From assembly GCF_021646685.1 (NCBI RefSeq), contig NZ_JAKJHW010000005.1, forward strand, positions 62,001-126,000: 64,000 nucleotides of DNA. Reading direction: 5' to 3'. Shown here one piece after another: positions 18,127-27,385 of this stretch. The notes under the pieces were generated by a model. That model was not told the origin of the DNA. It ran no database searches and saw nothing but the letters and a program-made list of their open reading frames with translations. The position numbers and the translations under genes were made by a program. The stretch's first letter is position 1. Every line of letters begins with the position of its first letter. The stretch comes from Pseudalkalibacillus salsuginis. Its GTDB lineage: Bacteria; Bacillota; Bacilli; Bacillales; Fictibacillaceae.

Positions 18127-19410
18127 TTGAGCCAAAAAAAGATTGAGGATTTACAGGATTATTGGAACAATGATGAGCGTTGGGAAGGCATTACAAGGCC
18201 GTATACACCAGAAGATGTGATGCGGTTGAGAGGCTCGGTTGAGATTGAATACAGTTTGGCTAGACATGGTGCAGAGAAGCTTTGGAAACTACTTAAAGCA
18301 GAGGGATATGTCAATGCACTTGGTGCTTTGACAGGGAACCAGGCGATGCAACAAGTAAAAGCTGGCTTGAAAGCGATCTATTTGAGTGGATGGCAAGTTG
18401 CTGCAGATGCTAACCTTTCAGGAAATATGTATCCAGATCAAAGTCTGTACCCAGCTAACAGTGTTCCACAAGTCGTTAAACGAATCAATCAAACCCTCCA
18501 GCGGGCTGATCAGATTCAATGCATGGAAGGGACGAATGATATTGATTGGTTCGCTCCGATTGTCGCTGATGCGGAAGCTGGGTTTGGCGGACAGCTGAAC
18601 GTTTTTGAACTTATGAAAAGTATGATTGAAGCAGGGGCTGCTGGGGTCCACTTTGAGGATCAGTTATCTTCTGAGAAAAAATGCGGACATTTAGGCGGGA
18701 AAGTATTGCTCCCAACTCAAACTTCTGTCCGCAATTTGATTTCAGCCCGGTTTGCGGCTGATGTAATGGGTGTTCCGACGATTATTGTAGCCCGGACGGA
18801 TGCTAACGCTGCCGATCTAATCACAAGTGATATCGATCCGGTGGATGCTGATTTCATCACAGGTGAGCGTACAGCAGAAGGATTTTACCGCACGAATGCT
18901 GGAATCGACCAGGCCATTGCGAGAGGGTTAGCGTATGCACCTTATGCAGACTTGGTATGGTGCGAAACATCTCAACCAAATCTTGAGGAAGCTCAGCAAT
19001 TTGCGGAGGCCGTCCATGAAAAATATCCTGGTAAACTCCTTGCATATAACTGTTCCCCATCCTTTAACTGGAAAGCAAAACTTGACGATTTAACGATTGC
19101 TAAATTCCAGAAGGAGCTCGGAAAAATGGGGTATAAGTTCCAATTTGTCACCCTGGCAGGATTCCATGCATTGAACCATAGTATGTTTGAGTTGGCAAGA
19201 CAATACAAGGATCGAGGAATGGCTGCATATTCTGAGCTTCAACAAGCCGAGTTCAACAGTGAAAAATACGGTTATACAGCCACTAGGCACCAACGTGAAG
19301 TTGGAACGGGTTATTTTGATGAAGTAGCAAAAGTCATATCGGGTGGGACTTCCTCTACCACTGCTCTTAAAGGCTCGACAGAAACTGAACAGTTTCGATC
19401 AGCACATTAG
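18127..19410 (+). CDS. aceA: Isocitrate lyase
   Basis: 427 residues from a TTG start, with AGGGAGGG 7 bases before it. The catalytic signature KKCGHLGGK lies at about residues 183-191, with the metal/substrate motifs ADAEAGFGG (about 147-155) and [10 protein letters not shown] (about 222-231). It cleaves isocitrate to glyoxylate and succinate, the first step of the glyoxylate bypass needed for growth on acetate or fatty acids. No malate synthase gene lies next to it, so the bypass partner must be elsewhere. It is flanked by terminator-like hairpins. Confidence 0.96.
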   Translation: MSQKKIEDLQDYWNNDERWEGITRPYTPEDVMRLRGSVEIEYSLARHGAEKLWKLLKAEGYVNALGALTGNQAMQQVKAGLKAIYLSGWQVAADANLSGNMYPDQSLYPANSVPQVVKRINQTLQRADQIQCMEGTNDIDWFAPIVADAEAGFGGQLNVFELMKSMIEAGAAGVHFEDQLSSEKKCGHLGGKVLLPTQTSVRNLISARFAADVMGVPTIIVARTDANAADLITSDIDPVDADFITGERTAEGFYRTNAGIDQAIARGLAYAPYADLVWCETSQPNLEEAQQFAEAVHEKYPGKLLAYNCSPSFNWKAKLDDLTIAKFQKELGKMGYKFQFVTLAGFHALNHSMFELARQYKDRGMAAYSELQQAEFNSEKYGYTATRHQREVGTGYFDEVAKVISGGTSSTTALKGSTETEQFRSAH

Positions 19411-19440
19411 TGGACGATACTTCCAAAAATCGAGTTTTTT

Positions 19441-19482
19441 CCTCCCCCTTCTGATTATTCAGGGGGGGGTTCCTTTTGGTCA
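19441..19482 (+). terminator. Probable terminator of aceA
   Basis: CCTCCCCCTTCTGA and TCAGGGGGGGG form a GC-rich imperfect stem followed by TTCCTTTT, 30 bases after the stop. Confidence 0.6.
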
Positions 19483-19790
19483 CTCATAAGAAATTACCCT
19501 GCTTTCAAGCTAAGATACGCTTTTTTAACATGATACCCTTTATTTCTACATCGGTTTTAGTTTTTTAGAGCGGTTTCGTTCATTCCTCCCCCTTCTTCTT
19601 ACTTCATAAATTGTGAAATCTCTAAGTTTTTTCTTCCTCTATCACCTAATATCCTGATTCCGATTAGGTCAGTTTCCCCCTCTTTATCCTGTACCTGCAT
19701 CCTCTCCAAATTAATTTTATTTTCCTATTATTTTTCAACTCTTTCATTTTGATCGACTTTTCTACTTCTTTTTAACCATTGTAAATCTGA
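19483..19790 (+). other. Pyrimidine-rich gene-free tract
   Basis: About 300 bases in which the plus strand is strongly biased to C and T (runs such as TTCCTCCCCCTTCTTCTTAC and CAGTTTCCCCCTCTTTATCC). No gene. It separates aceA from the partition locus and is compositionally unlike its surroundings. Confidence 0.5.
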
Positions 19791-19890
19791 CAATATATGA
19801 CAAAACACGGATCCCAATCATTGACAAATGCGACTCGGTTTTTATCCGATAAGAGAGTAGGGGAGTGGGATAATATTCAAAATACTGGAA

Positions 19891-20014
19891 TGTACACAAA
19901 AACGTTTACAAGTATACATATTGCAAACAATATGTATACAAAAATGTGTTCATGTGTACAAATCTGCACACATGCCTGTGTATCAACTGTTTACAAATTG
20001 TGTACAAGTGTACA
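19891..20014. repeat. Array of TGTACA-like iterons upstream of the ParM-like gene
   Basis: Repeated 6-8 base units ending in TACA: TGTACA at 19891, GTTTACA 19904, GTATACA 19912, TGTATACA 19933, TGTGTACA 19953, GTTTACA 19989, TGTACA 20001 and TGTACA 20009. Many of the spacings are near one or two helical turns (22, 22, 20, 11). This is how parC-type centromeres, bound by a partner protein, look in actin-type partition operons. They lie directly upstream of the candidate -35 box. Confidence 0.6.
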
Positions 20015-20037
20015 AAAAGAACACGAAAAAAGACGCA

Positions 20038-20066
20038 TTGACTATTCTTCCATTGTCTACTAAGTT
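20038..20066 (+). promoter_or_regulatory. Candidate SigA promoter of the partition operon
   Basis: TTGACT (20038-20043), 17-base spacer, TAAGTT (20061-20066). The iteron array ends 23 bases before the -35 box, so binding of the partner protein could repress transcription. Confidence 0.5.
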
Positions 20067-20106
20067 TAATCTATTAAATACTTTCTTTGAGAGGGGTAAT
20101 GTTTTT

Positions 20107-21285
20107 ATGTCCAAATCAAGAATCGCTGCGGTTGACGTAGGTAATGATGCTGTAAAAGCCAATTTCGGAAAACTAGACAATTCATTGTACATTCCTAATG
20201 TGATTGCGAGAGATATGGAAGATCGTCCTGTCATCGGGATTGAGGAATTGGATGAAAAAGACCCAATCGACAACATACATATACGCGTCCATTCCCCGGC
20301 GTTAAAAGAAAATAATGCGGTTTACCGTGTCGGAAATCTAGCAACGAAAACGAGTAACTCTACGGAATTGGATCCAGGAAGCAGTAAATCAGAAGAGGAC
20401 CAGACGCTGATCATGCTATTTGCTTCTCTAGCATTAGATGCAGTCGGTTATGGGAGAAAGCAATCCAAAGATACTAAGAAAGTGATTGAAGCGGATTATA
20501 CCCTTGGAACAGGATTGCCATTAAGAGAAGTAAAAGAAGGAAAAGATGTTGGTTATCGTTCTCAACTTTTGGGTTCAGTCCACCAAGTGGAATTTTTAGT
20601 TACACCTCGTTATCAAGGAATAAAGGTAAATATCAAGTTTGAGGAAGTCAAAGTATATCCGGAAGGGTTTGCAGCGTTTGTAAATCTCGTGATGGATAAT
20701 GACTTGAATATTATTAACAAAGAATTGATCGATAAACAAATCCTCATTCAAGACATTGGGGGTCTTTCGACAGATATTGCGGTTATTCGAAACCGTAACG
20801 TCGACGATGACAAAGCTCAAGGTTTCAACCTAGGTGTTGCTGAATCCCTTGAAGCGATCCGTGATGAAATTTTGACGAAACATGGTGTCGAACTGGACAG
20901 TCGAAGGGATGTTGTCGACATCATCACCAGAAAGAACAATCGTCACCACATCATGGTAAAAGGAAGCCGCACTAATGTACATGACATAACAGATCGGATC
21001 CTTTTAGAACTTGCTAAGAAGCAATACCGTTATTTAAGAAATGTATGGCAAAGGAACTCCCAAACAGAGATCTGCTACTTTGTAGGTGGGGGTTCAGCAG
21101 TTTTGAAAGATTATCTGAAGACATTGAATAACAACTTGGACGGATTCAACATTGAATTCTTTGAGGATGAAAATGAAAGCGTCTGGATGATGGCAAATGC
21201 TTATTACAAGCTGATTTCCGATTTCATCCGTAAAAATGCGAAGGATACGAAAGAAGAGAAGAAAGAGACTGCATCTGCTAAGTAG
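20107..21285 (+). CDS. ParM/StbA-like actin ATPase
   Basis: 392 residues from the ATG in GTTTTTATG with GAGGGG upstream; the longer frame to 19921 runs through the iterons and is not a gene. Actin-fold motifs: AVDVGNDAVKA (phosphate 1, about 5-15), LIQDIGGLSTDIAVIRN (phosphate 2, about 219-235) and CYFVGGGSAVLKDYL (adenosine motif, about 325-339). Family members polymerise with ATP and push replicons apart. The C-terminus is lysine/glutamate-rich. The small partner gene starts 8 bases after the stop and the iterons lie upstream, completing a type II partition layout, here on what looks like chromosome. Confidence 0.85.
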   Translation: MSKSRIAAVDVGNDAVKANFGKLDNSLYIPNVIARDMEDRPVIGIEELDEKDPIDNIHIRVHSPALKENNAVYRVGNLATKTSNSTELDPGSSKSEEDQTLIMLFASLALDAVGYGRKQSKDTKKVIEADYTLGTGLPLREVKEGKDVGYRSQLLGSVHQVEFLVTPRYQGIKVNIKFEEVKVYPEGFAAFVNLVMDNDLNIINKELIDKQILIQDIGGLSTDIAVIRNRNVDDDKAQGFNLGVAESLEAIRDEILTKHGVELDSRRDVVDIITRKNNRHHIMVKGSRTNVHDITDRILLELAKKQYRYLRNVWQRNSQTEICYFVGGGSAVLKDYLKTLNNNLDGFNIEFFEDENESVWMMANAYYKLISDFIRKNAKDTKEEKKETASAK

Positions 21286-21293
21286 GTGATTGT

Positions 21294-21881
21294 ATGAGTG
21301 GTTCAAAAAAAGGTGTAGAACGAGGTCAAACGATAACATTTCGTGTACCATCTGATACACCGGATCATCTTTTAAAACAACTGCAAAGGTTGAAAGAAAC
21401 TGAGAGAAGAAACTTTTCCAGTAAAATAGCTCAGTTTGTTTTGCAGGGTGTAAATGAATCCTTTGCGAAAGAAAGAGAAACGATTACAATCCCCCTTCCG
21501 AAGCAGCTGACGAAAGAACAGCGGAATTGGCTTAAGCACGAACATTCCGAAGCACTTATTGGCAGTATCATGTTCCATTTGCTGAATGACCCAATGCGAG
21601 CGACTACGCTGCTTGCTTCCTTGAATAGCAATGCGGTTAATATTGATGAAGCGCTTTATTTACAAGAGGATGAGGCAGCGGCCGCACTACCGGAATGGCA
21701 GCATGAAAAGGTTGACAGCGCCGAATCCGTAAGTAAAAAGCGAAAATGGGCAGATGACGACGATGATTTAAGTGAGTTCAACCTGGATAATCTGCAGGCT
21801 GAACTTCACGGACAACAAGAGGACAATACTGAAGAGGACGATGATCCACTAGGTGATTTTCTATCCAGTATGAATAAGTAA
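21294..21881 (+). CDS. Putative partition partner (ParR/AlfB-like) protein
   Basis: 195 residues with no family that I recognise firmly. Residues 10-65 (RGQTITFRVPSDTPDHLLKQ, then NFSSKIAQFVLQGV) resemble a ribbon-helix-helix-like DNA-binding region; the middle is helical and the last 55 residues are very acidic (ADDDDDLSEF, EEDDDPLGDFLSSMNK). A DNA-binding N-terminus and an acidic C-terminal tail that could contact filament ends, together with the position behind the actin gene, support an adaptor role. A very strong terminator closes the operon. Confidence 0.65.
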   Translation: MSGSKKGVERGQTITFRVPSDTPDHLLKQLQRLKETERRNFSSKIAQFVLQGVNESFAKERETITIPLPKQLTKEQRNWLKHEHSEALIGSIMFHLLNDPMRATTLLASLNSNAVNIDEALYLQEDEAAAALPEWQHEKVDSAESVSKKRKWADDDDDLSEFNLDNLQAELHGQQEDNTEEDDDPLGDFLSSMNK

Positions 21882-21946
21882 TAAAACAAGTAGTGGCATA
21901 ATAACCTAACAGGTTTTGTTTAAGCCCAATGCAAATTAAACGTATA

Positions 21947-21987
21947 AAATCGCAGGTGGTTTCCATATCAAACCACCTGCGATTTTT
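21947..21987 (+). terminator. Very strong terminator of the partition operon
   Basis: AAATCGCAGGTGGTTT pairs perfectly with AAACCACCTGCGATTT around a 7-base loop, ending in a short T-run (16-bp stem). Confidence 0.92.
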
Positions 21988-22213
21988 CTTGTCCAAGGGT
22001 ATAATAGAGGGTTTAATTTGTGATTCCGATTGCAATTCTTGTTGCGAAGATCAATGAAGGATAGAAAAAGGGGAACAAACAGATTTTGGTAGTTATTCTA
22101 CTTAAGGACCATTTTCTTGAATAAGAGAAGAGATTTATAGAAAGTAAATTTATTCAATAGAGTAAGTTTAGTTGAAGATGTTGATCTTAAACTTTTGAGG
22201 ATGAGGTAGCTTA

Positions 22214-22342
22214 ATTGTAGTTGAAATCGAAAAAAAACTAATAAACAAGATTATCATTGCGAATATTAATAGAGGGTTAATCGCTATCTTAATCTGTATT
22301 GTTTTTTATTTCATGTGTATCAAATATTTTCAAAAACTTTAG
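22214..22342 (+). CDS. Possible 42-residue membrane peptide with non-ATG start
   Basis: An open frame reading LIVVEIEKK, then LINKIIIANINRG and LIAILICIVFYFMCIKYF, ends TAG just before the RBS of the next gene. It has a clear hydrophobic helix with lysines on the outer side. GAGGATGAGGT lies upstream, but the codon at the right distance is ATT; no ATG, GTG or TTG is in frame. It may be a real small protein with a rare start, a remnant, or chance. Confidence 0.25.
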   Translation: MVVEIEKKLINKIIIANINRGLIAILICIVFYFMCIKYFQKL

Positions 22343-22356
22343 GATGAGGTGAAACC

Positions 22357-23324
22357 ATGTTTAAAAAAGCTACCATTTTAATTGCATTTATCTTAGTTTG
22401 TCTCCCTATGTTTGATAAGTCTGCAATGGCAGAGTCATACATCGTTAAACCGGGGATACCCTTTCGAAAATTTCCGACAAGTATCAAACACCAGTAGAAA
22501 GGGTTGTTAACGTGAACAATTTGGATACTACTATAATTGAGCCGGGGCAATCCTTAGAAATTCCTAAAACGTACATAATTAGGAAAGGGGACACACTTTA
22601 TAAAATTTCTATTAAATTCGGAGTCTCTATATCTGAGTTATTAGAATCCACCCCCACAGTTAAAGATTCCAATTTGATTTATCCAGGACAAATAATCAAT
22701 GTTCCAAAAAAAAATGAAATGATTTCTATGGGGAATTCAAGTGAAAAAAGAATTGCCCTTACTTTTGACGACGGTCCAGAAAATATCTATACCCCGCAAA
22801 TTTTAGAAATTCTAAGGCAAAAAGGTGTGAAGGCTACCTTTTTTGTTGTAGGAGAGAGGGCAAAGAAGTATCCTGAACAACTAAGACAAATTTACAGAGA
22901 GGGACATGTTATAGGCAACCATACTTGGGATCACCCGCATTTACCTGAGCTCACAGATCAACAATTTAACGAAAACATACAGTCCACTAGCGCAGAAATT
23001 GAGAAAATTATAGGGTTTAAACCAGATTTATTCCGACCGCCATTTGGAGAAATTGAAGATCGACAGATAGCAATGCTTAATAAACAAGGCTACCGTTCGA
23101 TCATGTGGACGGCCGATACAAAGGACTGGACTGGAGCGCCTGCAGAAGAAATTGTATCAAGACTGAAGCAAGATGCTAGCCCTGGGGTTATAGCCCTTCA
23201 ACATAACTACCATGTAGCGGGGCAATTTGAAACTGTTAAGGCATTGCCTCAAATCATTGATGAATTGCGCGCACAGGGCTATGAGTTTGTTACCGTTCCA
23301 ACACTCTTAGGTCATAAGAAATAG
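22357..23324 (+). pseudogene. LysM-polysaccharide deacetylase, split by one frameshift
   Basis: The ATG at 22357 (RBS GATGAGGTG) starts a signal peptide (ATILIAFILVCLPM, cleavage near AMA) and the first LysM (YIVKPG), which goes out of frame at a GGGG run (22452-22455). Adding one G restores DTLSKISDKYQTPVERV and joins the long frame (open from 22512): a second LysM (YIIRKGDTLYKISIKFG) and a complete NodB domain with TFDDGP, HTWDHP, RPPFGE, DTKDW and ALQHN. The intact protein would be about 320 residues, exported, and would deacetylate chitin or peptidoglycan. One base may be a sequencing error; otherwise the export signal is lost. Confidence 0.8.
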
Positions 23325-23331
23325 GTAAATA

Positions 23332-23376
23332 AAAACTATCCCAATAGGGCTACCCTAATGGGATAGTTTACTTTTG
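23332..23376. terminator. Bidirectional terminator
   Basis: AAACTATCCCA pairs with TGGGATAGTTT, with an inner AGGG/CCCT pairing and A/T tracts on both sides. It lies between the deacetylase and the convergent carbonic anhydrase gene. Confidence 0.8.
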
Positions 23377-23464
23377 AAAGATTACTATAATGGGAAGTGT
23401 TCGGTATGACGTATTTAAAATATATATTAAAAATCTAAGTAGGCCATTCTACTTGATTCATTCT

Positions 23465-24283
23465 TTATTTAGTTTCATATATTTCACGATCATTTGAAGA
23501 TTGAACAGGACGATGGTTGTCGGGGAAGATTTGTTGGAATGCCTGAATTTGTTCTTTCGACATTTCAATCGGCTCCTCAAATATGACCCATTTCACTTCT
23601 TCTGTACAAGGAGGAGTTGTTAACGATCCATTATAATGAAAAGACCTTTGATCTTGAGGAAGTATACCCTGTAAATCGATTGGTTCTTTTACGGGAATAC
23701 CTTCTCTTGTTTCTTCCTTGGGTAATACATCCCAAATAGATGCAAGTTTTTCACTTTTTTCCCCTTCTTGTATCATTACTCCAAGGACGGCAATCTTTCC
23801 ATTCGCGTCTTTATGTACAAGGTGTAGCTCCATATCATAATGTTGACCATTAAATTGATGTTCACTCGGAGTATGGAAATGAAATTGAGCGAGCTTGTAC
23901 TTATTGCCTTCAACTAATATACTGTTGCTTTCCGTTTTAGCATTAGCCTGCACGGTATGACCGTTGTTTACTAGTGTAAAAGGTGTGGGCTCATATTGGA
24001 TCTGAATGTTTTCTGTTTTTTTATCAGTTATTACCTGTGAGAATTCAATATTAATTGGAGATTGTTCACTTCCGTCAACACATGTTGCGTTCGCTTGATC
24101 CAATTCTCCCCAGTGTTCTGGTCCTGTTTCTCCTTCATAGGACCAATGAGCAGTCTGTTTACTGTGAGTCTCTTTACTTTCACTTTTATTTGTATCAGGT
24201 GCTTCTTTAGTTTTTTCCGAGCAAGCCCCTAATGAAAAAATTAAAAAAACAGCTAAAAATGAATATACGAATTTTTTCCTCAT
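23465..24283 (-). CDS. Alpha-type carbonic anhydrase, lipoprotein
   Basis: 272 residues. The lipobox LGAC at about residues 18-21 anchors it outside the membrane. WSYEGETGPEHWGEL and EQSPINIE open the alpha-CA fold; the zinc histidines are in FHFHTPSEH and ELHLVH (about residues 130-155), and the C-terminal SLTTPPCTEEVKW is the family's proton-channel segment. Alpha-CAs interconvert CO2 and bicarbonate. In Gram-positives this class is periplasm-equivalent and uncommon compared with beta and gamma types. Intact and single-gene. Confidence 0.92.
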   Translation of the reverse strand: MRKKFVYSFLAVFLIFSLGACSEKTKEAPDTNKSESKETHSKQTAHWSYEGETGPEHWGELDQANATCVDGSEQSPINIEFSQVITDKKTENIQIQYEPTPFTLVNNGHTVQANAKTESNSILVEGNKYKLAQFHFHTPSEHQFNGQHYDMELHLVHKDANGKIAVLGVMIQEGEKSEKLASIWDVLPKEETREGIPVKEPIDLQGILPQDQRSFHYNGSLTTPPCTEEVKWVIFEEPIEMSKEQIQAFQQIFPDNHRPVQSSNDREIYETK

Positions 24284-24366
24284 ACTTTATAAATCTCCCT
24301 TTCCTAATTTTTTAGTATTTATATAAAATACTAAAAAATAAAATAATAACAAAATATTTTTATTTT

Positions 24367-24380
24367 GGAAAGCGCTTACA
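24367..24380. promoter_or_regulatory. Candidate CcpA (cre) site
   Basis: GGAAAGCGCTTACA differs at one position from TGAAAGCGCTTACA, a near-consensus catabolite-responsive element. It sits in the divergent region between the carbonic anhydrase and GNAT genes; which gene it serves is unclear. Confidence 0.45.
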
Positions 24381-24565
24381 TCATATAATTAGGAAAGACA
24401 GACTACCGGTTAGGAGTAAAAAGAACCAGTATGATATATATTTGTAGTTAAGTTTACTATCAATATTTATATCGATTATGGCATGAAATCTTCATGCAGT
24501 TGTTTTAATATATACTTATACATGTTCTTATTATTTTCTTCAAAAAAAAGGAGATATACGAAATC

Positions 24566-25459
24566 ATGGAGCAAATGAAAAACCCCAGTATAAAATTAAA
24601 AGGGCAACTAGACCAACAGGACTATGAAGAAATAAATGGTCTCCAGAAGTATTGTGTTATGGAAGATAACGTAACACTAAAGCTAGAACTTGATTATAAA
24701 TGGAGCAAAGCACTAGATAAAAATGTAGATATGAATAAGATCAATGAATTCATGTTCTATGATGAAGGGACACTTATCGGATATATTGGTGTATGTCAAT
24801 TTGGTAGAGAAACGTTAGAGGTAAATGGTATGGTTCATCCTGAATTTAGGAGAATGGGAGTCTTCAACAGGTTATTCTCATTGGTGAAGGATGAGTGGTA
24901 CAAAAGAAAATTAACGGATATGCTTTTACTTAGTGATAATAACTCTTTACCTGGTCTTGAATTTATCAAACGAACAGGTGCTCTTTATGATAACTCTGAA
25001 TATGAAATGTATTTAAAAGGTGAATCAAATCTAGGTTCAGCTTTAAATAATTTGATACTTAGGAAAGCAATCAATAAAGACGCGAAAGAAATCGCAAGGC
25101 AAAATACCATATATTTTCAAGTTGAATCCGTGGAAGAGGATCTGATCCTCCCGGAGGAAGAGGCAAAGCGCGGGGTAGATATTTTTATTGTTGAAATTGA
25201 CAATACAATCATAGGAAAGGTACATTTAGCTGTAAATGATGGTATAGGTGGTATTTACGGGTTAGGAGTCCTTCCGGAATATCGAAGAAAAGGTTATGGT
25301 AGAGAGATATTAATTAAAGCGATAGATTACCTGAATGAAAGGCAAGTAAATAAAATAATGCTGCAAGTTGCTGTGAAAAACAAGAATGCCTTAGACCTCT
25401 ATAAATCCTGTGGTTTTGTAGAGACTTCTAAGATGGATTATTATAAACTGAGCAAATAA
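24566..25459 (+). CDS. Tandem GNAT acetyltransferase
   Basis: 297 residues with two GNAT folds. The first (about 25-140) holds VHPEFRRMGVFNRLF, the pyrophosphate-binding loop; the second (about 160-297) holds GLGVLPEYRRKGYGREIL (canonical Q/R-x-x-G-x-G/A variant) and VKNKNALDLYKSCGF, the usual C-terminal motif. Only the second loop is canonical. Acceptor substrate is unknown. AAAAGGAGATATACG precedes the ATG; a strong bidirectional terminator follows. Confidence 0.82.
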   Translation: MEQMKNPSIKLKGQLDQQDYEEINGLQKYCVMEDNVTLKLELDYKWSKALDKNVDMNKINEFMFYDEGTLIGYIGVCQFGRETLEVNGMVHPEFRRMGVFNRLFSLVKDEWYKRKLTDMLLLSDNNSLPGLEFIKRTGALYDNSEYEMYLKGESNLGSALNNLILRKAINKDAKEIARQNTIYFQVESVEEDLILPEEEAKRGVDIFIVEIDNTIIGKVHLAVNDGIGGIYGLGVLPEYRRKGYGREILIKAIDYLNERQVNKIMLQVAVKNKNALDLYKSCGFVETSKMDYYKLSK

Positions 25460-25549
25460 TAACAATAGTCGATCGGCAGATTGGACAGATAAAATAAGGC
25501 AAGCCAGTCTACCCGGGGTAGTATACACTTCTTCATTCACATATTTCAC

Positions 25550-25590
25550 AAAAGCCCTCTCTCCATGTAGTCATGGGAGAGAGGGCTTTT
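25550..25590. terminator. Strong bidirectional terminator
   Basis: AAAAGCCCTCTCTCCATG pairs with CATGGGAGAGAGGGCTTTT (one bulge), loop TAGT. It serves the convergent GNAT and narK genes. Confidence 0.9.
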
Positions 25591-25645
25591 GTACACCCGC
25601 TATAGGTCTTAAAATTACCTCTGCAAGATGAAATATATTGTTTTT

Positions 25646-27106
25646 TTAAGATACCACTCGCTCTGCATTTTTTTCTTCATCCTTTTCTAAGGTTTGTTCT
25701 ACAATTGCCTCCATATCTGGCTCCTTCAAGTATAAAGTGCACAAGAAGCAAACAATCGCTGAACATCCAATTGTGATAAAGAAGGCCTTTGGACTAACAA
25801 AACTAAAAATTGTTAAAAATGTCGTTGCACCAATATTTCCATATGCTCCTACCATTCCAGAAACCTGTCCTGTTATTCTCTTTTTAACGAGTGGCACCAT
25901 TGCATAAACTGCACCTTCACCTGCTTGAACGAAGAATGAGCAGCACATTGTAATTAGGACTGCAAGCCATATAGGCCAGCTAGAGCCAATTTGTGCCATG
26001 GCGAAATATCCTAGTGCCAAACCTAACATTAAAATGCTTAACGTTTTCTTTCGACCAAATTTATCACTTAACCATCCACCACCTGGGCGTGACATTAAGT
26101 TCATAAATGCGAAACTGCTTGCAATTAAACCAGCTTGGGCAATGCTTAATGTGAATGTTTGTTCGAAAAATAATGGTAGCATTGAAACAACAGCCAGCTC
26201 AGAACCAAACGTACAAAAATAAGAGAAGTCTAAAATGGCGACCTGCTTAAACGAATACTTCTCTTTCTCAGGAATCCCATTTTTTAATGTTTCTTTGTTA
26301 ACATCAAGAATTTTGTAAATATTTAGAACGAAAAGTCCGAGCAATGCCGCCAAAACGGTATAAGCAACTCCATTACTAATGAAATTCAATTGCCATCCTA
26401 ATCTATAAGTTAAAAAACCGAGGATACCGTAAACAGGTAATGTCATTATGATTAAACCTATCATATCTTTATAGCTCGTAACCTCTAATGCTCCACTTTT
26501 CTTAGGACGCTTATATTCAATTCCTTCAGGTGTGTCTCTTACTATACGGCTAAAGATAATCCCATATACAAGTGCGATAAGACCCGTTAAACCAATTGCA
26601 TATCTCCAGCCATTCTCACCGCCAAATATGATTGCCAGAGTCGGCAAGATCATCGCGGCAGCTGCAGACCCGAAGTTACCCCAGCCTCCATAAATTCCTT
26701 CAGCGAAACCAACATGTTTAGGTGGGAACCATTCCGATACAAGACGAATCCCAACTACGAACCCGGCACCTATAATAGCTAGAAACATTCTTGAAATCAT
26801 CAATTGGATAAAAGAATTTGATAAGGCAAAGGCAAAACACGGAATACTTAAAATCATCAATAATCCTGAATACACTTTTCTTGGACCAAATTTGTCAACA
26901 AGCATTCCAATTAATACACGAGCCGGTATTGTCAAAGCAACGTTTGCTACAGCCAAAATAGCTACCTCATCATTTGTGAGACCGAAAGTGCTTTTCAAGG
27001 TTGACATTAATGGAGCCATGTTAAACCAAACGACAAAAGTAATGAAAAAAGCTAGTGTTGTTAACATTAGAATCTTTTTGTTTCCCTTGTAATAGTTCGT
27101 TTCCAT
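25646..27106 (-). CDS. narK: NarK-family nitrate/nitrite MFS transporter
   Basis: 486 residues with twelve hydrophobic helices. VALTIPARVLIGMLVDKFGPRKVY (about residues 56-79) is the MFS loop 2-3 motif with the conserved helix-2 arginine, and YGGWGNFGSAAAAM (about 140-153) is the first nitrate signature; MVGAYGNIGATTFL near residue 440 is its helix-11 counterpart. This is the NarK/NasA group that moves nitrate and nitrite across the plasma membrane. No nitrate or nitrite reductase gene is adjacent. AGAGGTGG precedes the ATG. Confidence 0.9.
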   Translation of the reverse strand: METNYYKGNKKILMLTTLAFFITFVVWFNMAPLMSTLKSTFGLTNDEVAILAVANVALTIPARVLIGMLVDKFGPRKVYSGLLMILSIPCFAFALSNSFIQLMISRMFLAIIGAGFVVGIRLVSEWFPPKHVGFAEGIYGGWGNFGSAAAAMILPTLAIIFGGENGWRYAIGLTGLIALVYGIIFSRIVRDTPEGIEYKRPKKSGALEVTSYKDMIGLIIMTLPVYGILGFLTYRLGWQLNFISNGVAYTVLAALLGLFVLNIYKILDVNKETLKNGIPEKEKYSFKQVAILDFSYFCTFGSELAVVSMLPLFFEQTFTLSIAQAGLIASSFAFMNLMSRPGGGWLSDKFGRKKTLSILMLGLALGYFAMAQIGSSWPIWLAVLITMCCSFFVQAGEGAVYAMVPLVKKRITGQVSGMVGAYGNIGATTFLTIFSFVSPKAFFITIGCSAIVCFLCTLYLKEPDMEAIVEQTLEKDEEKNAERVVS

Positions 27107-27385
27107 ATTCTAACCACCTCTAATGCTTTGATAATGTTTATTTTTACATGAACAACATTTGTATTCATTAACCATGTAAGCTTATCTAACATCATAAAAG
27201 GAGGAAGAATTAGTAAATAGAAGTTCTTACATAAAGTGAAGCGTTTACAATTTGGACATTGATAGTTAGGGGTAAGGCACCACTGTTTTGCCTGAAACCT
27301 TGATAGGGAAATATGTGTAAACGTGCTCTAGGGATTTTGAATAAGGGAGGGACTAAAAATACTTATTAAGGCTATTTTCGTGCTT

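Noticed and set aside
19797-20063. Open frame rich in Cys/Val over the iterons
   Set aside because: Its codons are the TGTACA-type repeats themselves; no RBS.
22452-22455. Phase-variable homopolymer in the LysM deacetylase
   Set aside because: Only four G; too short for slippage-based phase variation. Sequencing error or a simple mutation is more likely.
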